Notes under the pieces: model-generated
What the model was told of the DNA's origin: nothing
The model's input: only the letters and a program-made list of their open reading frames with translations
Database searches by the model: none
Assembly: GCF_001661345.1 (NCBI RefSeq)
Contig: NW_017962913.1
Coordinates: 1,059,428-1,123,427, forward strand
Reading direction: 5' to 3'
Length of the DNA stretch: 64,000 bases
Source: Ascoidea rubescens DSM 1968
Lineage: Eukaryota; Ascomycota; Saccharomycetes; Ascoideales; Ascoideaceae
Shown: positions 18,825-29,200 of the stretch, piece by piece
Numbering within the stretch: position 1 is the stretch's first letter
How the letters are laid out: the number at the start of each line of letters is the position of its first letter
Program-made: the position numbers and the translations under genes

Positions 18825-19622
18825 ATGCTTCCACCAGGTCTAACACAAACGCAAACGGCTCCTAATCCTTTGATAAAGCCAAATAACAGTACTATGATAA
18901 GTTATAACAATCCAAATAATCCAAACAACCTCAATAATTCTATTGCCACGAACAATGTCAGTACTCTAAGCAAAAACACCAATAGCACAAATGACCCAAT
19001 AAAAACAGTGAATAGCGTGAGTGCTGCAAATCAGAATGGAAATCTAGAGACTTTTAAAGAAGAGCTGGAGGAAGAGATTGCAGACATCGACAAATACGGA
19101 TTGAAAGCATTGGCTGGGTTGATACGAATGGAAAACAATAATCAAACCAAGGTGGCGATTGGATTTGATTTGAATAAATTGAACGATTTAAGTGACTTGG
19201 GACCTGGTCAAAAATTGAGTTCGAAATTTCGTTCTCCATGGTTGGAAACTACAAGAAGCGATGTTATACCAGCTTATAAATTGCCTAAAGAAATCATTGA
19301 ATTGAACCGTAAAAAAAGGTATTTTTTGCCTCCAGTTGCGACTAGAATGAACAAACTCAACGAGGATACGTTGTTTTACCTATTTTATACCAAACCAAAG
19401 GATGTGTTACAGGAGTTTTCTTATAGAGAATTACATGGAAAAGGCTGGAGATTTCATAAAGAATTAAAAGTTTTCTTAATCAGAGACCCAACTGCAAGAG
19501 TGCTTGAGCAAACTGCGGAAGGTATGAGAACAGTTTTTATATTTTTTGATTTTCAATCATGGATAAGAGTTAAGAAGGAATTTGTTGTGTATTATAATGA
19601 TCTTTTGGATCTTGACCTTTAA
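18825..19622 (+). CDS. CDC36: Cdc36/Not2 subunit of the CCR4-NOT complex
   Basis: A 265-residue NOT2 protein. It binds Not1 and Not5/Not3 in the CCR4-NOT complex, which deadenylates mRNA and affects transcription and translation. The C-terminal NOT-box is clear: ETLFYLFYTKP-like EDTLFYLFYTKPKDVLQ, ELHGKGWRFHKELKVFLIRD and VFIFFDFQSWIRVKKEFVV. The middle contains IDKYGLKALAGLIRMEN, a conserved NOT2 helix. The N-terminal 70 residues are Asn/Ser/Thr-rich. It is longer than S. cerevisiae Cdc36 (191) because of that extension. The start ATG is the first in frame. Divergent from FAP7. Confidence 0.92.
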   Translation: MLPPGLTQTQTAPNPLIKPNNSTMISYNNPNNPNNLNNSIATNNVSTLSKNTNSTNDPIKTVNSVSAANQNGNLETFKEELEEEIADIDKYGLKALAGLIRMENNNQTKVAIGFDLNKLNDLSDLGPGQKLSSKFRSPWLETTRSDVIPAYKLPKEIIELNRKKRYFLPPVATRMNKLNEDTLFYLFYTKPKDVLQEFSYRELHGKGWRFHKELKVFLIRDPTARVLEQTAEGMRTVFIFFDFQSWIRVKKEFVVYYNDLLDLDL

Positions 19623-20189
19623 GCTAAACCAGAATCAAAATTAAAATTAAAATCAAAGTCAAAAATCAAAATCAAAATCAAAATAAAATTAAAACCAATT
19701 AAAACCATAATAAATTGTAATTATTTGTATAGTTTTTGTTGTGTTTTCATTGTGTTTTTGTTTTGTTTTGTTTTGTTTTGTTTTGTTTTGTTTTGTTTTG
19801 TTTTGTTTTGTTTTGTTTTGTTTTGTTTTGTTTTAGTTTAAAGTTGAGTTTTATTTTCATCCTGTTGCTATTTTGCTAATGTTTTTTTGATTTCATATCT
19901 TCTATATTTTGATTTAGATTTTATTTGAATCTTAATACTTTGATTTCTTACAAGATTAAAGTAAATTCACTAAACGTAGATGCTGAATGTGTGGATGCAA
20001 AATAGTAACATCATGCCTCCATATGTAAAACAAAATTATTGGGCACGTGATGGTTTTTTTGGGTTTTTTTTCTCTTTAGTGAAAGTTGGTGGAAAAGAAG
20101 TGAGAGGATTGGTGAAGTTGGATGGAATAGAATCCAAGTTTTTAGTTTTATCTTTTCATTAAAAACAGATTGAATATTATTTTGTTATA
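19623..20189. other. Intergenic CDC36-COX24
   Basis: 3' flank of CDC36 with AAATCAAAATC-type repeats, the TTTTG tract (listed separately), and the COX24 promoter with a CACGTG core at 20044-20049, 141 bp before its ATG. A 60-codon frame (19980-20162) is not supported. Confidence 0.5.
19756..19830. repeat. (TTTTG)15 tandem tract
   Basis: Fifteen perfect or near-perfect TTTTG pentamers in the 3' region of CDC36. Simple-sequence repeat. Confidence 0.92.
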
Positions 20190-20624
20190 ATGTTTCGATC
20201 AAGAACTGGGATTTCAAAATTAGGTTTAGTTCCTTTGACAAGATTACTTTCAAGTGCTACGACTCCAGTCATTTCATCAGTTCAATCTTCAGTTGCAGCA
20301 CCAGTTTTTTTATTCAACAGACAATTTAAGATTCTTGATTTGCCTAAACAAAGCAACCTCATTATCAATTCTTTAAATCCCTTGAACGATTCCAACTCAA
20401 TTTTAAATCCCAACAGGAATTTTGAGAACCAAATTGAGATCAACGATTTCATTATAGATCACAATAGCGATAATAGTACCATCAAGGATTTCCAAAAAAA
20501 TGAGGGTATTAATGAAATTTCACTAAGTTCAGTTTTAGTCAAAAGAAGACTCAAAATGAAGAAACATAAATTGAAGAAGAGAAGAAAGGCTCAACGAGCA
20601 TTAAGACGTAAATTGAAGAAATGA
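20190..20624 (+). CDS. COX24: Mitochondrial ribosomal protein mS38 (Cox24)
   Basis: A 144-residue protein with a mitochondrial-type N-terminus (MFRSRTGISKLGLVPLTRLL, Arg-rich and lacking acids). The diagnostic C-terminus, SVLVKRRLKMKKHKLKKRRK, is the AURKAIP1/COX24 domain of mitoribosomal protein mS38. S. cerevisiae Cox24 (QRI5, YLR204W) is needed for COX1 mRNA processing and translation and sits in the small subunit at the intersubunit face. The middle is Asn/Ser-rich and unconserved. It lies next to HMX1, as in S. cerevisiae, but here in tandem rather than convergent. Confidence 0.87.
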   Translation: MFRSRTGISKLGLVPLTRLLSSATTPVISSVQSSVAAPVFLFNRQFKILDLPKQSNLIINSLNPLNDSNSILNPNRNFENQIEINDFIIDHNSDNSTIKDFQKNEGINEISLSSVLVKRRLKMKKHKLKKRRKAQRALRRKLKK

Positions 20625-21293
20625 TTTATTATTTTTGTTTATTTGTTTGTGTTATTTCACTTCATTCTGTCTCAGTTTAATTTTCTTGTTTTATTTATTT
20701 ATTCGTTTATTCATTCATTCATTCAATTAATTAATTAATCAATTAATTATGGAATAATATTTTTTGTTGATTATCAGAAATAAAAATGAAAGAAAAAAAA
20801 AGGGAACAACGATTTCGTGAAAGAAAAACAAGAATTTCTGATTTACTATTGCTATATTTTTTTTATTTTATTATTATATCTATTCATTCCCTGTTTATAG
20901 TGTTATCAAATAAAATTGTCAAAATAGATTAGTTACTTCTTTCATCCGAATAGGTGTTTCTCAGCAAATGGGTGAGATGGCCAATACCGTCGAGTTGATG
21001 CTATGACTAAGATAAACCAGCTCGTTCCAATCACTTGCTTTACTTTTGGTATTTGGTCATTTTAATTAAACCCTTTATTTGAAATTTCAAATAGCCATAG
21101 TCTCACACTCAAAATGCTTCATTTGTAATGGTAGCAGCAGCAGACACTCAAAAGACCAATGACTCTGGGGTATCCAGGTGCAGTTATGGCCATGACTGGC
21201 ACTGCGAGTTGGTGATCCAGCTGCTGGGCTATCTATGTTGCCATGAAGCCCACGCATCAGCTAATGAAATGTTGGGCAATTGAGATAACCATA

Positions 21294-21325
21294 GCTGCCC
21301 ACCATTATCGCTGCCCACCACTATC
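21294..21325. repeat. 16-bp tandem repeat, HMX1 upstream
   Basis: Two adjacent units, GCTGCCCACCATTATC and GCTGCCCACCACTATC, differing at one base. Located about 530 bp before the HMX1 ATG. Confidence 0.8.
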
Positions 21326-21466
21326 GTCCCAGCACTAATTGAACCCCATGGAACTAAATCAAGCCCCATCAATATATCAGGCCTAGCTAAAGAGGACGTG
21401 CGCTTTTCAAACCTTTTCTCTTATTTTAACCCTTCCTCTGTCACCGATTACCACCGCTGCGGACCG

Positions 21467-21506
21467 GCAGCCACACGCGTACACACGCAGCCACACGCGC
21501 ACCATA
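21467..21506. repeat. 20-bp tandem repeat with ACGCG cores, HMX1 upstream
   Basis: Two units both starting GCAGCCACACGCG (21467 and 21487). The first contains ACGCGT (21475-21480), the MCB core of MBF. Located about 350 bp before the HMX1 ATG. Confidence 0.8.
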
Positions 21507-21852
21507 ATGGAGGGACTTATCGGAGACACATACAGCTCCACAGTTTCGTTTGGGAACCATATATAAAGATAAGTGGGATTCGTCTTTTTTTCTCTTGTTT
21601 TTTGTTTTCTCTATTATCAATCCAGATATTTCTCTTGACTTCACCCCATTCAATTGCAAAAGTCTTTGGTGCTTCTCTTGCCCTTTTTTTCTGCTTTCTG
21701 CGCTGTGTTTGCCTGGAAAACACTCAATTTATTCTTTCCTAATTCAGTAACTGAGACTTTCGCTGCTTTAGCTGCATACTTCTATCTTCTTTTTGCTCTT
21801 ACCTGTCTTTCTCTTATTCAGCTGCTAATATATTCATATACGCTTCTCGACA

Positions 21853-22800
21853 ATGGTTTCCTCAAAAATTTCTATTCCAATCCCCGACGAGGAAATCCTT
21901 CCCAAGGCGAACGATCTCGGTGCTTTGGCCAACAGAATCAACTTTGAAACAAGAAAAAACCACAACAAGATTGACAAGACCATCTCTGTCAAGTTGTTGA
22001 TTGCCTTAACCGATTACAGAATCTGGAGACAGGGCTTGCAAATCTTCTACCACATGTTCAAAAACATCGAGATATTGATTAACAATGAATTGGACACTTT
22101 AGCCTTGAGCGAGGGCAAAACAGACATCAAATATCCAAACTCTGACGCTTTCAGGTTTTCTCCAGACCAAATCCAAAATATTGACAAGGACTTGAGAGTC
22201 GCCTCAATATTGTACCAATTCTTTGATCCTAAGATGTACAGAGCTCAAAATCTAAGAAACGACTTGTTGGTCTTTTATAACAACAAAGATTCTTTTGAGA
22301 GCCCAATGCATCTAGAGCAAAAGAAATTCGTCCAGCATTTATACTCAACTTTCCAAGAAAAGCCTCATGTGTTGATTGCTTACTGCCATGTTCTTTACCT
22401 TGCTTTATTCGCTGGTGGCAAATTGATAAGATCTTCGATTTTAAAATCAACTGGCTTGTTTCCTGACATTGAGGGAAAGTCAAAGAACGAAGTCGTTCAA
22501 ATGGCAACCACCTTCTTCAAGTTTGATGTATTGGACGAAAACTATTTCAAAATTCGTTACAAGACCAACTACGAATTGTCAACAAGACTGGCTTTAACTG
22601 AACAAGAAAAGTTGGATATTATAGAAGAATCAAAATACATCTTCGATACCATCTACAATTGTGTCAAAGAATTGGAAGTCTATAACACTCATAGATTCAA
22701 TACTAAATTCAAAAAAATGGGTTACAATGCTGCTCTTTTCATACTTTTTATTTTATTCTTGCTATATATCAGAAGATTAGTTCTTCACATCATTTATTAA
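21853..22800 (+). CDS. HMX1: Heme oxygenase, ER tail-anchored
   Basis: A 315-residue heme oxygenase, converting heme to biliverdin, iron and CO; S. cerevisiae Hmx1 is 317 residues. The N-terminal block DLGALANRINFETRKNHNKID is almost identical to Hmx1, with His37 as the candidate proximal heme ligand. The distal helix region is AYCHVLYLALFAGGKLIRS, also Hmx1-like. NYELSTRLALTEQEKLDIIEE precedes the tail. The last 25 residues (AALFILFILFLLYIRRLVLH) form a single membrane anchor. In yeast Hmx1 is induced by iron shortage and oxidants and recycles heme iron. The start is the ATG at 21853, in a suitable context. Adjacent to COX24 as in S. cerevisiae, with orientation changed. Confidence 0.93.
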   Translation: MVSSKISIPIPDEEILPKANDLGALANRINFETRKNHNKIDKTISVKLLIALTDYRIWRQGLQIFYHMFKNIEILINNELDTLALSEGKTDIKYPNSDAFRFSPDQIQNIDKDLRVASILYQFFDPKMYRAQNLRNDLLVFYNNKDSFESPMHLEQKKFVQHLYSTFQEKPHVLIAYCHVLYLALFAGGKLIRSSILKSTGLFPDIEGKSKNEVVQMATTFFKFDVLDENYFKIRYKTNYELSTRLALTEQEKLDIIEESKYIFDTIYNCVKELEVYNTHRFNTKFKKMGYNAALFILFILFLLYIRRLVLHIIY

Positions 22801-23251
22801 GTTGCCTTGGTTCATTCTACTTTTTATTTTATTTTATTTTATCTTATCTAATTTTATCTAATTTTATCTTATTTTATCTTATCTAATTTTTGCTTGATTG
22901 TCTCTATTTAGTTCCTTATTTTATATTTATTTTCTCATTCCTATAATATATTTCCTAATATTTATTTTTTATTCAATTCACATTATTACTAGTCACCTAA
23001 ATAAAAAAAAACAAAAAAAACTGTCATTTAAAAAATTACTATGTATGCTTCATCATGCAAGCTTATGCGGCTTTGAAATTTTTCTTTATTTTTTTATTTA
23101 TTTCTTTTAAACTTTTGAAAATAATTCATTTCCTTACGAAAATTTTTGTTAAAAATTTTTCATTAGAATATAATTATCAGATATATTAGTTATAAACTGA
23201 GTTTACTTTTTTTCATTAATTACTGCAAACTCTTATTCAAAGAAAACCGTA
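22801..23251. promoter_or_regulatory. Intergenic HMX1-MDN1
   Basis: HMX1 3' flank with irregular TTTTATCT repeats (about 22824-22885), then a very AT-rich MDN1 promoter. The RRPE match near MDN1 is listed separately. Confidence 0.5.
23152..23162 (-). promoter_or_regulatory. RRPE element before MDN1
   Basis: AAAATTTTTCA on the plus strand is the exact reverse complement of TGAAAAATTTT, the ribosomal RNA processing element of yeast ribosome-biogenesis promoters (Stb3/Sfp1-linked). It is 90 bp upstream of the MDN1 ATG, a normal position. The surrounding AT-richness weakens the case. Confidence 0.45.
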
Positions 23252-26200
23252 ATGGATCAAAAATTTTTCCTAGATCTTGATCAATCTTACGGTTATTATC
23301 TGATCTATGCCTCATTTAATCAGAAAAAGAACTTACCCCAATGCTATACAATCGATAGAAATTTATCTGCAGATGAAAATATCGACAGATTGGCTGAATT
23401 TGCTTTAGACTTGAAAACAACTTCTGCAATCTTATACTCTTTCAAACCCATAATCTTAGAGATTCTATCAAGATGGATCTCCAACCCGGTTTTAGAACAA
23501 AATTATCTTAAAAATAAAAATTTCAATTTTGTTAATATCAATGGAATTATCACATTTGCTTCAATCGCAAGAATTGTTTCTCTATCGCCAGGAATTCCTA
23601 CCTTAATCGATCATTTCTTACTGAATAACAATTTTTTCCAATCAATTAAACAAATTGGCTTGCAAAATATTCACTCAGATCTATTGCAATTGGTTTTATT
23701 ATCTTACTACAGATTAATAACTTTTGATAATCAAAAGTTTTCAAAACATATTCTCCCAGATCTATTATATGACATAATAAACCTCAATAACACCTCAAGT
23801 TTCAAAATCTCAACTATAAATAAATATCTCTCTATTCAGATATTATCTATCTTTATAAATTTAAGTGAAGAAATCAAAAAAACCATGGTAGAATCATTGG
23901 ACACTAATGATTTTTTAGGCTTTCTCGATGGTGATGAAAACGTCAATTTTTTATTCTTACCTTTAATCGAAGCTCAACGTTTTTCAAATTTTAATTCCTT
24001 GCCCGAATCAAATTCAATATTATTATCAAACTATCAAAAACTAGAAAATCAAAATCGAAAAAATTTACTTGCTTTAGATGAAAGATCATTATCAAATTTA
24101 ATTATTTGTGTATCTGGAGTCTTAATACCAAAATTTTCTTCAATCAACAATCTAAATAATAATGATTCAACCAAAATTGACGAAAATATAGTTGTATATA
24201 CTCCCAAAATTGATGCTGTTTTGAAAAAATTGGCATTATCCATTCAATCTTCTACTCCAGTCATGTTAATTGGCAAAGCTGGCTCAGGGAAAACTTTTTT
24301 AATTAACCATTTGGCTCAAAAAATGTCTTATGATAATTCCATGGTAAAAATTCACCTTGGAGATCAAACTGATGTCAAATTATTGCTCGGAACATATACC
24401 TCAGGAAAAGAATCCGGTTCATTTGTATGGAGAGCTGGTGTTCTTACCACTGCAGTAAAAGAAGGACGCTGGATACTAATTGAAGATATCGATAAAGCCC
24501 CTACAGATGTGCTATCTATTTTATTAACTTTATTAGAAAAAAAAGAATTGACTATTCCTTCTAGAGGTGAGGTTATCAAAGCAAAGAATGGGTTTCAAAT
24601 ATTTTCAACCATCAGAATAAATAAAGAATTCAATGAAAAAAGCCTCCAAAATCATATTCCAGACTTGATTGGTTTGAGATTATGGAATTTGATTGAAATG
24701 GAAGAATTGAATAAAGATGATCTAAAAAAAATTTTAAACTTAAAATATCCATTATTAATAAATTACTGTACAAAATTTATTGAAATGTTTAAAAATATTG
24801 AAGAAATCTATCTTAAGACCTCATTTATTGGATTTAATAAGGGCTCGCACTTGAGACTCATTTCTGCAAGAGATCTAATGAAGTTTTGCAACAGGGTTAA
24901 TTTAATCTTTAAAAACTATAAAGTGACGGACCCTGATCAAATGATTGAGTCCTCTGCTTTTGATGAAATATTCTGTGAAGCGGTTGATTGTTTTACAAGT
25001 TCCATTAGCGAATCCAAAGCATTGGCAATATTAATTAATTCAATTGGCAGATCACTTGAAATTTCTACTTCGAGAATAGAATTATATCTAAAAAGAAATG
25101 TGCCGAAATTCTCCAATAATCAGCTAACTCTTTCAATTGGGAGAGCGTATTTAGAGAAATATAACAGCTATCAGATAAATAACAAAAATATTGACGATAG
25201 CTCATTTGCTTTCACCAATCATTCTTTGAAATTAATGGAACAGATAGCAGTAGCAGTACAAATGGTAGAACCAATATTATTGGTCGGTGAAACTGGTACA
25301 GGTAAAACCACTGTTGTACAACAACTCGCAAAATTGATTAATAAAAATATCATTGTGATTAATGTTTCTCAACAAACAGAAACTTCTGATTTATTGGGTG
25401 GATTTAAACCATTGAATAATAAAATGATCATATTGTCATTACAAGAAAATTTTCATTCTTTGTTTTCTCTTACATTTTCATCAAAGAAAAATGCAAGTTT
25501 TTTGAATATATTAACAAAGGCTTTTAATAAGAATAATCATAAAAGAGTAATAAAAATTTGGAGGGAAGCGATAAAAATGGCCAAAACCGCATTGAAACAA
25601 AATGGTCAGAATTCTAATAAAAACAAAAAAAGAAAAACAAACAATTTGAATGATTGGCTTGAATTTGAAAATAATGTCAAAAGTTTTGAACAAACCATGT
25701 CGTCTAACCAAAATAAGTTCTCATTTGAATTTGTAGAAGGCTCCTTAGTTAAAGCTGCAAGAAATGGAGACTGGTTATTGCTTGATGAAATCAACTTAGC
25801 TTCTCCGGATACTTTAGAAAGCATTTCAGATCTTTTAAATGAATCATCTCAGGGCAGATCATTAATGATTACTGAGAATGTTGATATAGTCAAAGTTCAT
25901 AAAGATTTCAGAATCTTTACTTGCATGAATCCTGCAACAGATTTTGGGAAAAAAGATTTGCCATTAAGTATACGTTCTAGATTCACAGAAATCTATGTTC
26001 ATTCACCCGATAAAGATATTGATGATTTGTTGACTATAATTGAAAAGTATATTTCAAGATTTGCTATAAACGATGAGTTCATATGTACTGATATTGCTCA
26101 ATTGTATATGCAAGCTAAAAATTTGGCTGAATCAAACAAAATTATTGATGGAGCAAATCAAAAACCACATTTTAGTATTAGAACATTAACTAGAACCTTG

Positions 26201-29200
26201 ATTTATGTGCGTGAAATTGTTCTTATATATGGACTAAGAAGAGCGTTGTATGAGGGGCTTTGCATGAGTTTTTTAACATTGTTAGATGAAAAATCCAATG
26301 AAGTCTTACAGCCATTGATTCTTAAATATACATTAGGAAGATTAAAGAATCAAAAATCAGTTTTGAGTCAAATACCACCAGCACCAGTTCCAAATCAGAA
26401 ATATGTCCAATTCAAGCATTATTGGATTAAAAAAGGACTTTTCAAAGTAATTGATCAACCTGACTATATTATAACACCTTTTGTTGAAAAAAATATGCTT
26501 AACTTGGTTAGAGCCATTTCTGGAAAGAGATTTCCTGTTTTAATTCAAGGTCCCACCTCAAGTGGTAAGACGAGTATGATCAAATATTTAGCTAACATCA
26601 GTGGGCATAAGTTTGTTCGTATAAATAACCACGAACATACTGATTTGCAAGAATATCTAGGAACCTACTTGTCAGATGATTCTGGAAAGCTTGTGTTTCA
26701 AGAAGGGGTTTTGGTTGAAGCATTGAGAAACGGCTATTGGATTGTGCTTGATGAATTGAATTTAGCACCAACTGAAGTTTTGGAAGCCTTAAACAGATTG
26801 TTAGATGATAATAGAGAATTATTTGTGCCTGAAACACAAGAGGTAATTAGACCACACCCAGACTTTATGCTTTTTGCTACCCAAAACCCCCCCGGTGCTT
26901 ATGGTGGAAGAAAAATATTGTCAAGAGCCTTTCGAAATAGATTTCTTGAACTTCATTTTGACGATATTCCACAAAGTGAGCTTGAAATCATTCTACGTGA
27001 TAGGTGTCGCATTGCACCAACATATGCTAAAAAAATTGTTGAAGTGTATAAACAATTATCCATACAACGTCAATCAACGCGTTTATTTGAGCAAAAAAAC
27101 AGTTTTGCTACTCTTCGTGATTTATTTCGTTGGGCTCAGCGTGAGGCTATTGGTTATGAGGAATTAGCAGCAAATGGTTATATGCTTTTGGCTGAAAGAG
27201 TTAGAAGAAGTGAAGAAAAAAAAGTCGTTCAAAAAGTAATTGAGAATGTCATGAGAGTGAAGTTAGACATGGAGAATGTTTATGCCAAATTGTATAATCC
27301 AGATATAATGAATTTAAAAAGTTCTGTTGTTTGGACTAAAACAATGAGAAGATTGGTTGTATTAGTCTCCACTGCCTTAATCAATAATGAACCCATATTG
27401 CTTGTCGGCGAAACTGGATGTGGAAAAACAACAGTTTGTCAACTTTTAGCTAGGTTCTATGAAAAAAACTTGGTTACAATCAATGCTCATCAAAACACAG
27501 AAACTAGCGATATATTGGGTGCACAGAGACCTGTACGTAATAAAAGTGAATTGCAATCTTCGATAGTGGAAAAACTAAATTTTATTTTCAATAAGTTGAA
27601 CATTGATATATCAAACATAAAGGATTTATCAGGCTTATTAAAAAAATTTGATTTAATATCAAAAGATGAAACCTATAAAAATGAAATCGATGTTGAAACC
27701 TTGAATTTTATTAAAAATTGCAAACAAAATTTGAACATATTGTTTGAGTGGTGCGATGGACCACTAGTAAATGCTCTCAAAGAAGGTAATTTTTTTCTAT
27801 TAGATGAAATTTCTTTGGCAGATGATTCAGTTTTAGAAAGATTAAATAGTGTACTTGAGCCAGAACGAAACTTGTTGCTTGCTGAAAAAGGTTCTATTGA
27901 CACAAATATCACAGCAAAAGATGGGTTTCAATTTTTTGCAACCATGAATCCTGGAGGAGACTATGGGAAAAAGGAGCTTTCTTTAGCACTTAGAAATCGT
28001 TTTACCGAGATATGGGTTCCTTCCATGGATGATTTTGAAGATGTAAAACAAATAGTTGTTTCCACTTTGGCAACTGATGTTGAACATTTATCTAAACCAA
28101 TCACACTTTTTTCAGAATGGTTTGGAAAAAGATATGGAGGAGGCAACGCAAATAGTGGTGTTATTTCGATTCGTGATATACTAGCATGGTGTAATTTTAT
28201 TAATTCAACATACCAGAAAATTGGTGCTAAACAGGCTTTGTTAAATGGTGTTTCAATGGTATTTGTCGATGCGCTTGGTACTAATAATACAGCATTTTTA
28301 GCAGAATCCAAAATTAAATTGGCTAGTGAAAAACAGGAGTGTATTTCTAAGCTTGCTTTGTTATCCAATTTGGAATTTGATAATAATATTAACGATGGTT
28401 TTAAAGTTATTGTAAATGATTCATATTTTACTTGTGGGTCATTCCAAATTGAAATAAAAAAACTTGAAGCTGTGTCGTCTTTTAATCTAGATGCTCCTAC
28501 AACTTCAAAAAATGTCATGAGAGTAATTAGAGCCATGCAGGTCAAAAAGCCTATATTGTTGGAGGGAAGTCCAGGTGTGGGAAAAACCAGTTTAATTACA
28601 ACATTAGCCAAAGCAACTGGAAATAAATTAACAAGAATCAATTTGTCTGAACAAACTGATTTAATTGATTTATTTGGATGCGATGCTCCAGCAGAAGGTG
28701 GATCAACCGGTGAATTTACATGGAGGGATGCTCCATTTTTAAGAGCCATGAAAAAAGGAGAATGGATATTGCTAGATGAAATGAACCTTGCCTCACAGTC
28801 TGTTCTAGAAGGTTTGAATGCATGTCTTGATCATAGATCAGAAACTTTTATTCCTGAATTAAATAAAACTTTTGTTTGTAATCCAAACTTTGTTGTTTTT
28901 GCAGCACAAAATCCTCAATATCAAGGAGGGGGAAGAAAAGGTTTACCAAAGTCATTTATCAACCGTTTCACTGTTGTGTATGTTGACGTTTTAAACTCAA
29001 CAGATATTTCAATGATTGTCAACCACTTATATCCAAATATGAAACCTGATATTTATTCCGGTATAATCAAATTTATTGCTGAAATTGAAGATCAAGTTAT
29101 TATTAAAAAGCAATGGGGACACGATGGAAGCCCCTGGGAGTTCAATCTTAGAGACACATTACGTTGGTTTGAATTACTTAATTCTAAAGGTATAAGTTCT

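Larger units (their letters stand above)
20625..21852. promoter_or_regulatory. Long HMX1 upstream region
   Basis: A 1.2-kb gap. The left third is AT-rich COX24 3' flank. From about 20940 to 21560 base composition rises, and two tandem repeats appear: 16-bp units GCTGCCCACCATTATC (21294-21325) and 20-bp units containing ACACGCG (21467-21506). CCG-CTG-CGG lies at 21454-21462. Overlapping open frames here have no family resemblance. T/C-rich leader precedes the HMX1 ATG. I do not see the Aft1 consensus. Confidence 0.5.

Noticed and set aside
21398-21742. Overlapping frames of 66-114 codons before HMX1
   Set aside because: Near-cognate starts, several frames open at once, no known motif; consistent with GC-richer non-coding DNA.
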